A stretch of 64,000 nucleotides of DNA from Podospora comata (lineage: Eukaryota > Ascomycota > Sordariomycetes > Sordariales > Podosporaceae), in assembly GCA_017354895.1 (NCBI GenBank), contig CP071495.1, positions 3,765,001 to 3,829,000 on the forward strand. Reading direction: 5' to 3'. The position numbers and the translations under genes are program-made. Below the pieces are notes generated by a model. The model made no database searches, had not been told where the DNA came from, and worked only from the letters and a program-made list of their open reading frames with translations. The stretch's first letter is position 1, and every line of letters begins with the position of its first letter. This document shows, piece by piece, positions 22,649-33,941 of this stretch.

Positions 22649-25600
22649 ATGCCCGGCAGCGACATCCGCCTGCTCGCCCTTGACGGCGGCGGCGTGCGCG
22701 GCCTGTCTTCGCTCCTGATCCTCCAGCAGCTCATGACCGCCATCGATGCTGAGTCGCCACCTAAGCCCTGCGACTACTTCGACATGATCGGCGGCACCAG
22801 CACCGGCGGCCTTATTGCCATCATGCTAGGCCGTCTGCAAATGACCGTCGACAACTGCATCCACGCCTATACTTCACTGTCCGATAGCGTTTTCGAGAAA
22901 AAAAGCAGCCGGGTTACGATTAAAGGCAAGCTCCAGGGTCGGTTCGACGCCGCCGAGCTCGAGCGAGCCGTGAAGAAGATCCTGGTAGAGCGCGGGTTAG
23001 ACGAAAACGCACTACTCAAGGACGCTCCCGATGCGCCTTGCAAGGTGTATGTTTTATATCGCCTTTTCGGCTTGTACGCTGCTAATCTATTAGATTCGTC
23101 TGCGCGACAAGCAAAGAAAATAACGACACCGTCTGCCTAACGAGCTATCGATCCCCCCGTGGCGGCACCGACCTCCTGAATTCTACAAAAATATGGCAGG
23201 CGTGCCGCGCTACGTCTGCCGCCACAACTTTCTTTGACCCCATTGCCATCGGCCCTTTTGATGAGGAATTCGTCGACGGCGCGCTGGGAGCAAACAACCC
23301 TGTCTACGCGCTGTGGACCCAGGCCCGAGATGTGTGGGGTGATCAGCTGCGGGGTAGGCTTAAATGCGTGGTTTCGATCGGCACAGGAGTACCTGCGCTG
23401 AAGCCGGTGCGCGACGACGTCTTCGGGATCTGGGCTACCCTAAAAGAACTTGCGACCGAGACGGAAAAGACAGCTGAGCAGTTCCGCCGCGACCACTCGA
23501 ACCTCGACGACGAAGGACGCTATTATCGCTTTAATGTCGATCACGGACTCGAGGATGTCGGTTTGGAAGAGTCGAAGAAGAAGAAAGAGATTGCGGCGGC
23601 GACTAGGCGCTACGTCGCGTCGCAGGGCGTAGTCAAGCAGATGAAAGCGTGCGCAAACAACCTTGCGGGACGAAAGTGTTAGTCTAGTTTTTATTAGCTT
23701 TACTCCATCGTTTCCTAGTTCCTATTCCCCACTGATCCGATCGGTGCTAGATTATGGCCGCTACCAGACGATATTCACGCTACGGGGCGTGCCAGCATCG
23801 AGTAAATTTGTTGATAGACCGTCCGACACTGCCGAGCTCGAACGATATCTCCTGCCGCATTCCCGGCGGAGTCACGGACGCAAGATATTTGTTCTCTACG
23901 GACTTGGTGGCATCGGGAAGACACAGCTGGCTGCCGACTTTGCTCGACGCCATCAAGCTACGTTCAGTTCGGTCTTCTGGCTAGATGGTAGGTCGGAGGA
24001 CCGACTGAGACAGAGTCTTGCTGGCTGTGTAAGCAGGATACCAGAAGGCCAGATTCCAGACAGGAGCAAGAATCGCGCCTTAGATACCGAGGACGATCTT
24101 AATCTCGTGGTGATGGATGTGTTAGAGTGGCTTGCGCGGCCGGACAATACCGACTGGCTGCTAGTCTTCGACAACGTCGACCAAGACCACGAGCAAGGCG
24201 GGTCGACAGGCACATACGATATTCGGCAGTACCTTCCGGGCGATCACGGGTTGGTGCTGATTACTACACGGTTATCAAGGCTAGCACAGCTCGGTAACTC
24301 GAAACGACTGAACAAGGTGGACCAAGAATTGGGTACTACTATATTTACGCAGTGGTATGGGCAACAATTGGGTAGGTTTTAATTACGTATGTTTCAAGGC
24401 TGAGGCTGATAGGTGCCAGTTATGGACGAGACTGCGACCGAGCTGTTCGGTTTGCTCGATGGCCTGCCGCTTGCGCTGGCTCAGGCTGCGTCATATCTCC
24501 GCGAGACCGGGCTCGACATTACGTCGTACGTTCGGCTCTACAAGCAGCAGTGGGACGACTTGATGAGGCTTGACAGCGAGTCTAGCTTACCGCTAGTGGA
24601 TTACGAGCAGGGAAGTGTTGGGACAACGTGGACGATATCATTCAAGGCAATCGAGGCGAGGAACGGGAACGCCTCGAATCTGCTGCGGCTCTGGGCTTTT
24701 ATTGACAACAAAGACTTATGGTACGGTCTACTGCAAGCTGCGGCATACGGTGGGGAACAATGGCCCGGATGGCTCTACGATATAGCGTGCAACGAAGTCA
24801 GGTTCTTGGACGCAGCGAGACTGCTGCTCCGCTACTCGATGATCGAGGCCCGAGAGTCCGTGCAGGGCAGCGGCAGCGGCAGCGGCAGCAGCAGCTACAG
24901 CATACACCCGGTGGTGCACAGGTGGACGTCGCACATACAGGATGACAACGAGAAAAGACTGTTTCTGCAGCTGGCGGTGATGGTGGTTGGATTCTCAGTA
25001 CCCGACAGCAAGACTGAGGATTATTGGGTGCTCCAGCGGCGGCTTCTCCCGCATGCGGAGAGATGCTCATGGTGGGCTGGGGGGTTCCGGGGGGGCGAGA
25101 GCAACTTCGAAGGCATTAATACCACCGACGCAACACATATGTTGGGCCTCCTTTACGCGGCTCAGGGCCGACTAGGGGAAGCCGAGGCGATGTATCAGCG
25201 GGCACTGGAAGGCAAGGAGAAGGCGCTCGGGCCGGATCACACATCGACTCTCGATACGGTCAACAATTTAGGCAACCTTTACGCGGCTCAGGGCCGACTA
25301 GGGGAAGCCGAGGCGATATATCAGCGGGCATTGGAAGGCAAGGAGAAGGCGCTCGGGCCGGATCACACATCGACTCTCGATACGGTTAATAATTTAGGTA
25401 TCCTTTACACGGCTCAGGGCCGACTAGGGGAAGCCGAGGCGATATATTAGCGGGCACTAGAAGGCAAGGAGAAGGCGCTCGGGCCGGATCACACATCAAC
25501 TCTCGATACGGTCAACAATTTGGGCATCCTTTACGAAAATCAGGGCCGACTAAGGGAAGCCGAGGCGATATACCAGCGGGCGCTAGAAGGCAAGGAAAAG

Positions 25601-26824
25601 GCGCTCGGGCCGGATTATATATCGACTCTCGATACGGTTAACAATTTAGGTATCCTTTATACGGCTCAGGGCCGACTAGGGGAAGCCGAGGCGATATATT
25701 AGCGGGCACTAAAAGGTAAGGAGAAGGCGTTCGGGCCGGATTATATATCGACTTTCGATACGATTAATAATTTAGGCAACCTTTACGCGGCTCAGGGCCG
25801 ACTAGGGGAAGCCGAGGCGATGTACTAGCGGGCGCTAGAAGGATGTAAGAAGGCCCTCGGGCCGGATCACATATCGACTCTCGATACGGTTAATAATTTG
25901 GGCATCCTTTACGTGGCTTAGGGCCGACTAGGGGAAGCCGAGGCGATGTATTAGCGGGCATTGGAAAGTAAGGAGAAGGCGCTCGGGCCGGATTATATAT
26001 CGACTCTCGATACGGTTAATAATTTAAGTATCCTTTATACGGCTCAGGGCCGACTAGGGGAAGCCGAGGCGATATATTAGCGGGTACTAGAAGGCAAGGA
26101 AAAGGCGCTCGGGCCGGATCACATATCGACTCTCGATACGGTTAACAATTTAGGCAACCTTTACGCGGCTTAAGGCCGACTAGGGGAAGCCGAGGCGATT
26201 TACCAGCGGGCGCTAGAAGGTAAGGAGAAGGCCCTCGGGCCAGATTACACCTCGACTCTCGGTACGGTTAACAATTTGGGCATCCTTTACGCGGCTCAGG
26301 GCCGACTAGGGGAAGCCGAGGTAATGTACCAGCGGGCATTGGAAAGTAAGGAGAAGGCGCTCGGGCCGGATCACACATCGACTCTCGATACAGTCTATAA
26401 TTTGGGCATCCTTTATGAAGATCAGGGCCGACTAGGGGAAGCCGAAGCGATGTACCAGCGGGCGCTGGAAGGATGTAAGAAGGCGCTCGGGCCGGATCAC
26501 ACATCGACTCTCGATACGGTTAACAATTTGGGCATCCTTTACGCGGCTCAGGGCCGATTAGGGGAAGCCGAGGCGATGTACCGACGGGCGCTATCCGGGT
26601 TTCAGACTACTCTGGGGCCATCTCATTCAAAATCTCAACGTGCCATACGGAGTATAGAATCTTTACAGCAAACACAAGGTACCTTCGATATGTATTCCTG
26701 TCGCAACATTGACTAATGGTCTTCGCTAGGCTTATCTATTGAAACTCATCAACCGAGGCGAAAAAGCCGCGCCGAAGTCTTGAAGAAGCTGAGAGCCAGA
26801 TTTCGTAAACTTAAGGCTGGTTAA
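22649..26824 (+). pseudogene. Patatin / NB-ARC / TPR NLR-type receptor with in-frame stops in the TPR array
   Basis: Fungal NLR architecture, used in non-self recognition and regulated cell death. Exons: 22649-23046, 23094-23675, 23719-24371, 24420-26678, 26730-26824. Ignoring stop codons, all phases agree (1,329 codons). The patatin-like phospholipase domain has GGGVRG, the nucleophile motif GTSTGG and the aspartate motif DGALGANNP. The NB-ARC domain has the P-loop YGLGGIGKTQLA, Walker B-like WLLVFDNVD and LITTRL. Twelve 42-residue TPR units (126 bp each, about 25140-26640) share LYAAQGRLGEAEAMYQRALEG. Seven nonsense codons lie in units 3, 5, 6, 7 (two), 8 and 9, at 25448, 25700, 25826, 25919, 25952, 26078 and 26171; all correspond to CAG changed to TAG or TAA. 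There is no frameshift. The first two and last three units are clean. As sequenced, the product would stop after unit 2. The pattern fits RIP of near-identical repeats. Phase favours 43 bp for the second intron. Confidence 0.9.
25142..26645 (+). repeat. 126-bp tandem array encoding 12 TPR units
   Basis: Twelve units with near-identical sequence, spaced exactly 126 bp, inside the NLR gene. Variants are mostly C-to-T or G-to-A (AACAAT to AATAAT, CACACA to TATATA, CAG to TAG). Damage is concentrated in the middle units 3-9. Confidence 0.92.
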
Positions 26825-27014
26825 GGTAGCTTTTTAGTCGAGGAAGTCTTCTTGATAGTCATAAGTGGAGTAAGACTATTATCGCGGCATTCGCGCATCC
26901 TTGTGCCCGGGCTCTCCTGATAGATATTATCTTGCTTTCAGCGTTTACTATAGATACAGGCATATGAACTCCTAAAGATAGCTACCATCTATACCAGCGC
27001 GAGAGGTTGCGATC

Positions 27015-27480
27015 ATGGCCGAGAACCAAGATCCCGATGCCATTGTTATTCGCCAGGATGTCTACAATAGACGCGCTGCTCTCAGACGCAAAGACCTTTC
27101 GGGGTATACTGCTACCGGCAGTTTGATCAAAAAGTCCGACGATCAAGAAATTCTATATGTGGCCCTCTGGGAAGAGGATGAGCCCGATAGACTTCAGGCA
27201 CTTGTCTTTTGTCACCCTCAAATGATCAAGATGATGGAGCGATTCCCGGAAGTGATGTATCTCGATGTTACATACAACGCCAACAAGTACAAACTTCCCT
27301 TCTTTCAGTCTAACTCGATGACCTGTTGGCTCGAATTACTCACAGTTCTTTGCCCCTGTTCACAACGAAAAAACAGAGGCATTTGAGTTTATCTTCCATA
27401 GCATGAGGAATCTACTTGACAGGTTCAATATCCCTTATCCTCTGTTGATTATTGTTGAAATACAGCACTTATTTGTGGAT
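27015..27480 (+). mobile_element. MULE-type transposase remnant
   Basis: The 123-residue open frame contains FPEVMYLDVTYNANKYKLPFF, the first catalytic aspartate region of Mutator-like transposases. The reading continues in another frame (APVHNEKTEAFEFIFHSMRNL) to about 27480, so it is frameshifted and truncated. No terminal inverted repeats were identified. Confidence 0.65.
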
Positions 27481-28220
27481 TTTACAGATGTTATTTCCCG
27501 TGGCTCGCAGAACTCAAAGGCTTCAAGCCACAACGCCCACAACGTCCACAACGCCCACAACGGTCACGAGGAGCTACAAAGCTCTCGTATAAGCCATTGT
27601 GGCTAACTGAACCGATGGAAGTTGTGGGGAACGATAAGGAGAAAGACGAGGTCTTGGATGCCTATAAAAGGCTCCCCTCGCAGTGCATTTGGAATGGTCT
27701 TTTCTCTCCTCTCTTAAGGTCAAGTCAAACAGTCAAAGATAATATAGTGGTTTACCACACTCTCTTCCAGGGCACAGCTTCAGTGTCTACCATTCTATTT
27801 GCAGGGCATAAGTTCCCTATACTTCCCTTCCTTCGGTGTCACCTCACACCGTCGTACCTCGCAGTCCAAGGACTCCAGAGTCTCTAGGTAATTGCTTCCG
27901 ATTTGCCCGGCAGGGCTTAATCAACTAGCCTGCAGGCGACGTATCTCAATAATCTCCTAACTGTAATCTCTTCTAGCTCAGTTATAAAGTGTAATTCATG
28001 TGATATTCACTCAGGAGGTGTCACGGCAGGGCAGACCACTGCGCCAAACTACCGGTTCACGAAAATGTCTACGACACATGGATGCCCACTCACTTCAAGA
28101 ATATCTGCTCTGCCATCGACCAGCTGCCGTCAAATTTGGACCACAACGCGACTTATACCGTCTCCGCGTCCGCGCCGCATGAGTTTGCCAGAATGCCGCA
28201 CAATCTTAGAATCAACCAGA
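27481..28220. other. No supported gene
   Basis: Contains a short imperfect repeat (CACAACGCCCACAACG, about 27530-27560) and further possible remnants of the preceding transposon, but no clear coding region. Confidence 0.4.
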
Positions 28221-29051
28221 TTACAGCCAAGACCAACCCGCCGGTGCCAGTGCCATATGCCGTCCTTTGCCATTGAACCCGGGCGTCTGAGACAGCGCCA
28301 CTCTGTCCCGCGAGGCCTCACACACCCTTCTTTCCCAAGCCTTCGTGAGCTTACCGTAATAGTGCGCCCACAACCGAGGGAGGAGATGGACGTCCTGAAC
28401 ACAGTAGCGCCTGATTTCCTCATTGAGAGGCCGCTCATTGAACACCTGGTAACTGCCCCCACGTTCGGGCGCAAAAAGCCTGGTGCCTCGCTCCTTGGTG
28501 GCCATCCAGGAACTCCGCTCCGACGCGCTCAGAGAGGCATCGTGCTCAATGCACCGGGCCAGCCCGCAGACGACCCTCCGCGAAAACGTGCGCGTGGCGA
28601 GCTCCATCAGCTGCAGGTCCTGGACGCCTGCGAGACGGATCTGGAAGTGGCTGAATAGCGCATCTGAGTCGTTACGGACGTCGAAGAAGACCTTAGGGAT
28701 AGTCTCTGACTCCAGGATATCCTTGAAGGTACGGCCCATGGTTGAACTGAGGGTGGAGAACGCCTTTTCACCGAGGATGTGGATATCGATGAGGTAGGCC
28801 CTGCGACGGGGCAGAACATAGATTTGAAGAATGGATATAGTGCCATGTCTGGAAAGGTTAACTCCCTCGAGGTCGATGTATAGCGAGGGAGGTGTGGTGG
28901 GCTGGCCATCAAGGATATCCACGAGGGCGGACATAGCCGTAGCGGTGTCGATGAGGCCGCCGGAATCCGGGTTGTGGGTACCCGTGTTCTCCGTGGGTAT
29001 CTGTAGGTTTGCCCCGATGTTCGGATTCTGAACAGAAGTAGAAGTCGACAT
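28221..29051 (-). CDS. 3'-5' exonuclease-domain protein (DEDD / EXD-like)
   Basis: Single-exon gene of 276 residues from ATG 29051 (CGACATGTC context on the opposite strand) to TAA 28221. It carries the three exonuclease motifs of the RNase D/EXD superfamily: SLYIDLEGVNL (motif I, Asp-Glu), VFFDVRNDSDALF (motif II) and RRYCVQDVHLLPRLW (motif III, Tyr-x3-Asp, the DEDDy type). The family removes nucleotides from RNA or DNA 3' ends; the substrate here is unknown. No targeting signal is evident; the N-terminal 40 residues look disordered. An upstream TTG-initiated extension is ignored. Confidence 0.8.
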   Translation of the reverse strand: MSTSTSVQNPNIGANLQIPTENTGTHNPDSGGLIDTATAMSALVDILDGQPTTPPSLYIDLEGVNLSRHGTISILQIYVLPRRRAYLIDIHILGEKAFSTLSSTMGRTFKDILESETIPKVFFDVRNDSDALFSHFQIRLAGVQDLQLMELATRTFSRRVVCGLARCIEHDASLSASERSSWMATKERGTRLFAPERGGSYQVFNERPLNEEIRRYCVQDVHLLPRLWAHYYGKLTKAWERRVCEASRDRVALSQTPGFNGKGRHMALAPAGWSWL

Positions 29052-31980
29052 GTTTCCCGGCCTCAAGAGATATAGATGTTAGTAACGGGTTATCATTCTG
29101 ATGAGTGGATAAGGCTGACATACGTGTAATGAATGCTCCGTAAGGTTGTCAGTGCAGGTAAGTCTTGGCTGAATAAAGCACGAAGACAGACGTGTCGGAG
29201 ATCCCCAGTGAAGGGCATTACACCAGTTATAAGCCCGTTATCACAGAGGCCGGCCGGGATATTCATCAACGGCATCCCCCTCGATTCGAGACTTGGAGTC
29301 CTAATCCCCTGACCCATGGAATACGTCATGCAGCACCGGTGTGTCTCTCATGTCCGTTTGTCACTGCAGCGTCCCGGCTATTTTCAACGATAACAGGTTA
29401 AGTAGGAAGCTATAAGAAAACAGACAAGCCAACAAATCGACGGGCCTCATCATAATCACTGCGTTTGAGGGTGGACACAACGGCAGAGAAATGGGCTGAG
29501 AAGTTTTTGGAGCCCAGGAAGCTGTGACGGTACGGCCACAGCGGCAGTCACATGGCTGACCACGGAGGCCGGCACGTACGGTTATTACTGCTCTGGGGCT
29601 GTCCGTGGCAGGGAGCGTCATCAGTACGCAGGCACCCGCGGCGGTCGGCAGGAAAAGTGGGAGAGATCATAAAGAAACTTGCTGAAGCCCGGCCGAGTCA
29701 ATCCGGTATCAGCTATTTGGCGCAAGTTTGCCTGCGACGGCCCACAAGCCAACCCGTCTGCCCCCCCGGCGAATGGGCAGCATTCCTCGACAACGACACC
29801 GTTGGTGAACCTTGAATGTGCCCTGCCTTCGGGAGCCTTCTGGACCTTAACACGTGGCAGTGATTCAGCCAACCAGCAATTTCGATCCAATGATACCAAT
29901 CTGGACCAACGCTCTCCGTTTGCTGCTCTTCCTCGGCCCTGATCTACAGACTCTCTGCGCCTCGTTTGATACGAATCGGGGCATCGCCTGCGAGCTCCGG
30001 GTACTTGGAGGGCTCAAATATTTCGCGGGGATCAGAGGTATCGGCCATGATGGCGACAAAATGACAGAACTTTCTTCAAGAATTAAAGCCAATAGAAGTG
30101 AACTGCGATGTCAATGATGTCAAGTTCTCAATTTCCCGCAGCGCGAATGAAAGATATCACTGCCTAGCACCGTTTGCTACGCGCGGGAGGCTGCATCTAG
30201 AGCTTGGAAGAACTTGAAAGCCGGATCTCTGACCGTGTTTGGAACGTGTTCCCTCGCGAAAGTTGATATTTTCTTGATAGCCTTCTTGATCAGGGCCTGA
30301 TCAAAGCGGCGAGGACAACCACACATCCCAGGACACCTCACACACTAGCGTAAGGGCTGAGGTGTGAACCCTTGAAAACTGAACTATATCTACTCCTTCA
30401 AAGAATTTAAACATTGCGAGGTGCTGCAAAATGTCCATAACACAATGGGCCCGCCGGTAAAGGAATCTGGACCCTACGCTATTATTAAAGCTGCGCTTGA
30501 CGGCTTGCAGACTGCCGTGAATCCGGTTTACTAGATGCTATACCTATCGTTCTTATTCTCGTGTAAGTGGCTTATTGATTATTCGAGGGATTGGGGAACA
30601 CTATCTGCAACTTATTTGGATGAGTTTGATGAATGAGTAACCCTTTACAAGTGTCCAGGCTGCTTACCTGACCCGCGGTATATCCTATACCAAATAGCGG
30701 CAGCGCTGCTGTTTGTTGCATAAGCGAAAGTAGGCAACTATAAAGCTATCCATCCTTACTTCCTTAATGCAGGTCAACTACGGCACCCGAACATCGGCGC
30801 AAAAATATATTGGTCGGCTAGGACTTTGGGGTCTGGCTATAAGGCTGCAAAGGAGCAGGTCACCAGATTTATAGCCGATGTACTAGAAGATGAACGGACT
30901 GGCTTGAGGAGAACTAACAAGTTGCACCGGTACCCTAAGGAAAGGGCGCTTCCACAGTTTAGCTAAGATACTCCAATATAATGTTTCGCGCCGGGTTACT
31001 TATATTATATTTGGAGTAAGTCTCCAATTTGCTCTATTCCTATATAAATTCCCCAGCATAGAACCCCGCTAACAATAGAATGGTTTCTTTTAGAATTGGT
31101 TCGCGTCCACTTCAAATACATAAGCACCTTGCCTGTTGAGCAGTATATTCGTTCCGACCTTAGTAAAATATAGTTGCTCCCTGAGTTGGGATGTATTTGT
31201 GGCCTTTGACCTTCAGCAGTTCTGTAGTTTTTGATCTATCCATCACGTTTTACAACATCTCTCCTGTGCCTTTGTTACAAATATATTGGGAAATGCATGG
31301 GGTAGAGGGAGGGGATAGATAAGAGTCGGGCCTTGCGCTACGGCGTATACATTATATATATTATTTTATTTATCGTCACTTTATATAAATGATTTTATAA
31401 ACAAAGAATTTATTTTTCCAAAGTTCAAGGGGCTAACCTTGAAGGTAATTTTCTTTTAGTAGGATAGTATATTTTAATTTGATCTTCGATGAGATCCCGC
31501 GACGCAGAAAGATGGAGTCCAGTCATGAGAGGCTGATATGGGATAGCAACCTTGTTCCAAGATGACAATTGCATGCTGAACGCCAAGCATATTGATTTGG
31601 AGGTCGCTTGTTACGCGCTGCAAGATGAGGAGAGCGACCTCATGATCGGGTCCGCGTTGATTACGTGCTAGGCGGGTTGAAATGAGAGAGACTGCTGGGA
31701 CATGAGGTCGTGGCATTCTGTTTCTTTGGGGATTTTAGCATGGCGACATCTTTGAAGCAGGTCTTACAAGGATGGGTTCGAGATGAGGGCCGGTGACTAC
31801 TTAGCTGCAAGCTGAACGTCATTCATCAGTATTCAATGTCGTACCGTGACCTTTTGCTGGAGCGTTGCCTATCAGCAACCTCAGTGATTTGCATCTGCAT
31901 TCATCTTGAACTCTGAACCAAAATTGTTAAGTCACTCACATCTCCCACAACACCAGCCACTACCATGAAAAGGCAAATGC
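29052..31980. other. Long interval without supported genes
   Basis: Only short antisense-overlapping open frames are present. The 30400-31030 part reads like eroded coding DNA with many stops but no family can be named. The 31330-31480 stretch is AT-rich. An old transposon graveyard is plausible but not proven. Confidence 0.4.
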
Positions 31981-32024
31981 AAATGAAGAAAAAAATTGCC
32001 CCAAAAGCAAAAGATGATGTGGAC

Positions 32025-32111
32025 TCTCCCGCCGGGAATTGAACCCGGGTCTCGAGCGTTGACGTATTTGATAGATGACAAGCTCACATACTGACCACTA
32101 TACTACGGAAG
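32025..32111 (-). tRNA. tRNA-Asp (GTC) with intron
   Basis: The minus-strand sequence folds as a cloverleaf. The acceptor stem CTTCCGT pairs with GCGGGAG (with G-U pairs). The D arm is TAGTATAGTGGTCAGTATG. The anticodon stem TGAGC/GCTCG encloses TTGTCA, then a roughly 17-nt intron placed one base 3' of the anticodon. The T arm is CCCGGGTTCAATTCCCGG. The anticodon GTC reads Asp codons. Confidence 0.85.
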
Positions 32112-32236
32112 ATTTTACAGATGTTTTCACCTGTCGTAGCTTGTTTCTCTTAGTTGGAAAATAGCAATAAAGGGTCGCTAACTCGGGCAGAGTGGAGAAA
32201 AGAAAAGAAGTGGGTGCTGGGAAAGAGTAGCAAAAG

Positions 32237-32324
32237 CGATCCGCCCAGGGGTCGAACCTGGAACCTCCTGATAGATTGATTGATTAAATCGTAGTCAGAC
32301 GCGCTGCCATTACGCCAGCGGACC
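32237..32324 (-). tRNA. tRNA-Arg (ACG) with intron
   Basis: Minus-strand cloverleaf. The acceptor stem GGTCCGC pairs with GCGGATC. The D arm is GGCGTAATGGCAGCGC. The anticodon stem TCTGA/TCAGG holds CTACGA followed by a roughly 16-nt intron (TTTAATCAATCAATCT). The T arm is CCAGGTTCGACCCCTGG. The anticodon ACG reads CGN Arg codons after inosine modification. It lies 125 bp from the tRNA-Asp gene on the same strand. Confidence 0.83.
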
Positions 32325-32853
32325 TTTGGAATTGGACTGAAGTAGTTGCAGTCTGTCTCAATAAAAAGGCGATGGGGGAGGAGAAAAGAGAAACTGAAAA
32401 TGGGTGTCAATACGGGATGATAATTGAGGGGTGGATGTGGCGCACTTTGGTGGTGAGACGGAATTTGTGGGGCCGGAGTTTGGCGGAGTTTAGGAGAGGG
32501 TTGTGCACGCAATTGGGAGTGTGTAGTTGCAGCTTGGCATTTTTGTTGTTGGTTGTATAGAGAACTTGTAGATTGGAGTTCGGGTCGGGGAGTAGTTGTT
32601 TCCCGTGGGAGAACTTTTGAAAGGTTATCGTGGGTGAGGCTGGTGGGAAACATGGTTTTTTTGGGGGGGAGCTTAAGACCGGTAATGCCGGGACAGGTGA
32701 TGGTGATGAAGAAAGTGGGAGGAGGAATTTGTCCAGGAGTATAAGAGGGATGCTGTTCTCGTGTCATGGTATCGAAAGGATGTTGTAGCATCGAGAACTT
32801 CAACAATCCAATAAGCCTACACCCGAAAGTCAACATCAACAACCACCATCAAA
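32325..32853. other. Interval between tRNA-Arg and the SDR gene
   Basis: Holds the upstream region of the tRNA gene and the promoter and 5' UTR of the dehydrogenase. No independent gene is supported. Confidence 0.45.
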
Positions 32854-33683
32854 ATGTCCACCGACAAGACCATCGTCCTCATCACCGGTAAGTTTCCCCT
32901 TCCATCCCATCTTCCCAAGAAAACGACTAACAACCCCCAGGCGCCAACAGCGGCATCGGCCTCGAGACCATCATCGCCCTCTCCAAATCCTCCCCCAACT
33001 ACCACCTCCTTCTCGGCGCCCGCACCCCTGCCAAAGGAGAAGCCGCCCTCGCCCAAATCCACTCCGATCACGGCCCCTCCCTCCTCTCCCCCATCTCCGT
33101 CGTCGAACTCGACCTCACCGTCCCCTCCACCATCGACTCCACCGTCACCTACCTCACCACCACCTTCGGCCGCCTCGACGTCCTCATACAAAACGCAGGC
33201 ATCATCGTCTACCAACCCTGCACCCCCATCGAAAACCTCCGTCTCCACTTCGAGACCAACACCTTTGGCCCCAAGCTCCTCACTGACGCCCTGATTCCCT
33301 TGCTCAAGCAGTCCAAAAATGCAAGGGTGATCTACGTCAGTTCGGAACAGGGGAGTATCGGTCTGAGACTGGACCCCGGGTATAGGTGGAAGGATACCAA
33401 GGTCACGGAGTACAGGATGAGTAAAGCTGCGTTGAATATGTTGGCGGCTTGTTATCGGTATGAGTTCCGGGAGTGGGGGGGTAAGGCAACGAGTTTTAAT
33501 CCGGGGTTTTGTGTTTCGAATTTGACGGGGGTGGAGGGGAGGAGGTTGAGGGTGGAGATGGGGGGGAGATCGGCGGAGGATCCGGCGAGGGCGCTGGTGG
33601 AGGTGCTGGAGGGGAGGAGAGAGAGGGAGGCATGGGAAGACAGTGGGATTTTGGATTTGGATGGGGGGGTGAGGCCTTGGTGA
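32854..33683 (+). CDS. Short-chain dehydrogenase/reductase
   Basis: NAD(P)(H)-dependent oxidoreductase of the SDR superfamily, substrate unknown. Exon 32854-32887, intron 32888-32940 (GTAAGT...CCCCAG with CTAAC), exon 32941-33683; 258 residues. The intron falls inside the cofactor motif, and splicing rebuilds TGANSGIG (residues 11-18). Other family marks are LDLT, QNAGI (NAG motif), YVSSEQGS (catalytic Ser) and YRMSKAALN (Tyr-x3-Lys). The proline after the active site (NPGFCVSNL) fits classical or carbonyl-reductase-like SDRs. The C-terminal coding third switches abruptly from C-rich to G-rich codons. Confidence 0.9.
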
Positions 33684-33941
33684 TCACATCATCACATGAA
33701 GTGGCCATTGAGGTAGATAGTATGTTGGAGATGTTAGATATCGAGGATATGTAGACAAGTTGATCTAGAGATGGTTAATTTTCGGTAATTTAATTGAGTT
33801 GAGCTTTTGAGTTGATTCAGGTCATACAGAGACGCGGTGATATGTGTCAATGTGGGTCTTGAAAAGGGGCCCCCTTTTTCTTCTCGGCGAAGCACATTTA
33901 CTCGACTTTCGTTGTAGACAAAGTAAAAACGATACTTATCA

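Noticed and set aside
25142-26645. CRISPR-like regular repeat
   Set aside because: The 126-bp units are contiguous, in frame and encode TPR motifs; there are no spacers.
28065-28658. 197-codon plus-strand ORF
   Set aside because: Antisense to the exonuclease motifs; low-complexity Pro/Arg content.
30400-31030. Possible degraded coding region
   Set aside because: Fragments of coding character but too many stops and no recognisable family; left as unassigned.
32150-32842. 230-codon minus-strand ORF
   Set aside because: It runs across the tRNA-Arg gene and has no family likeness.
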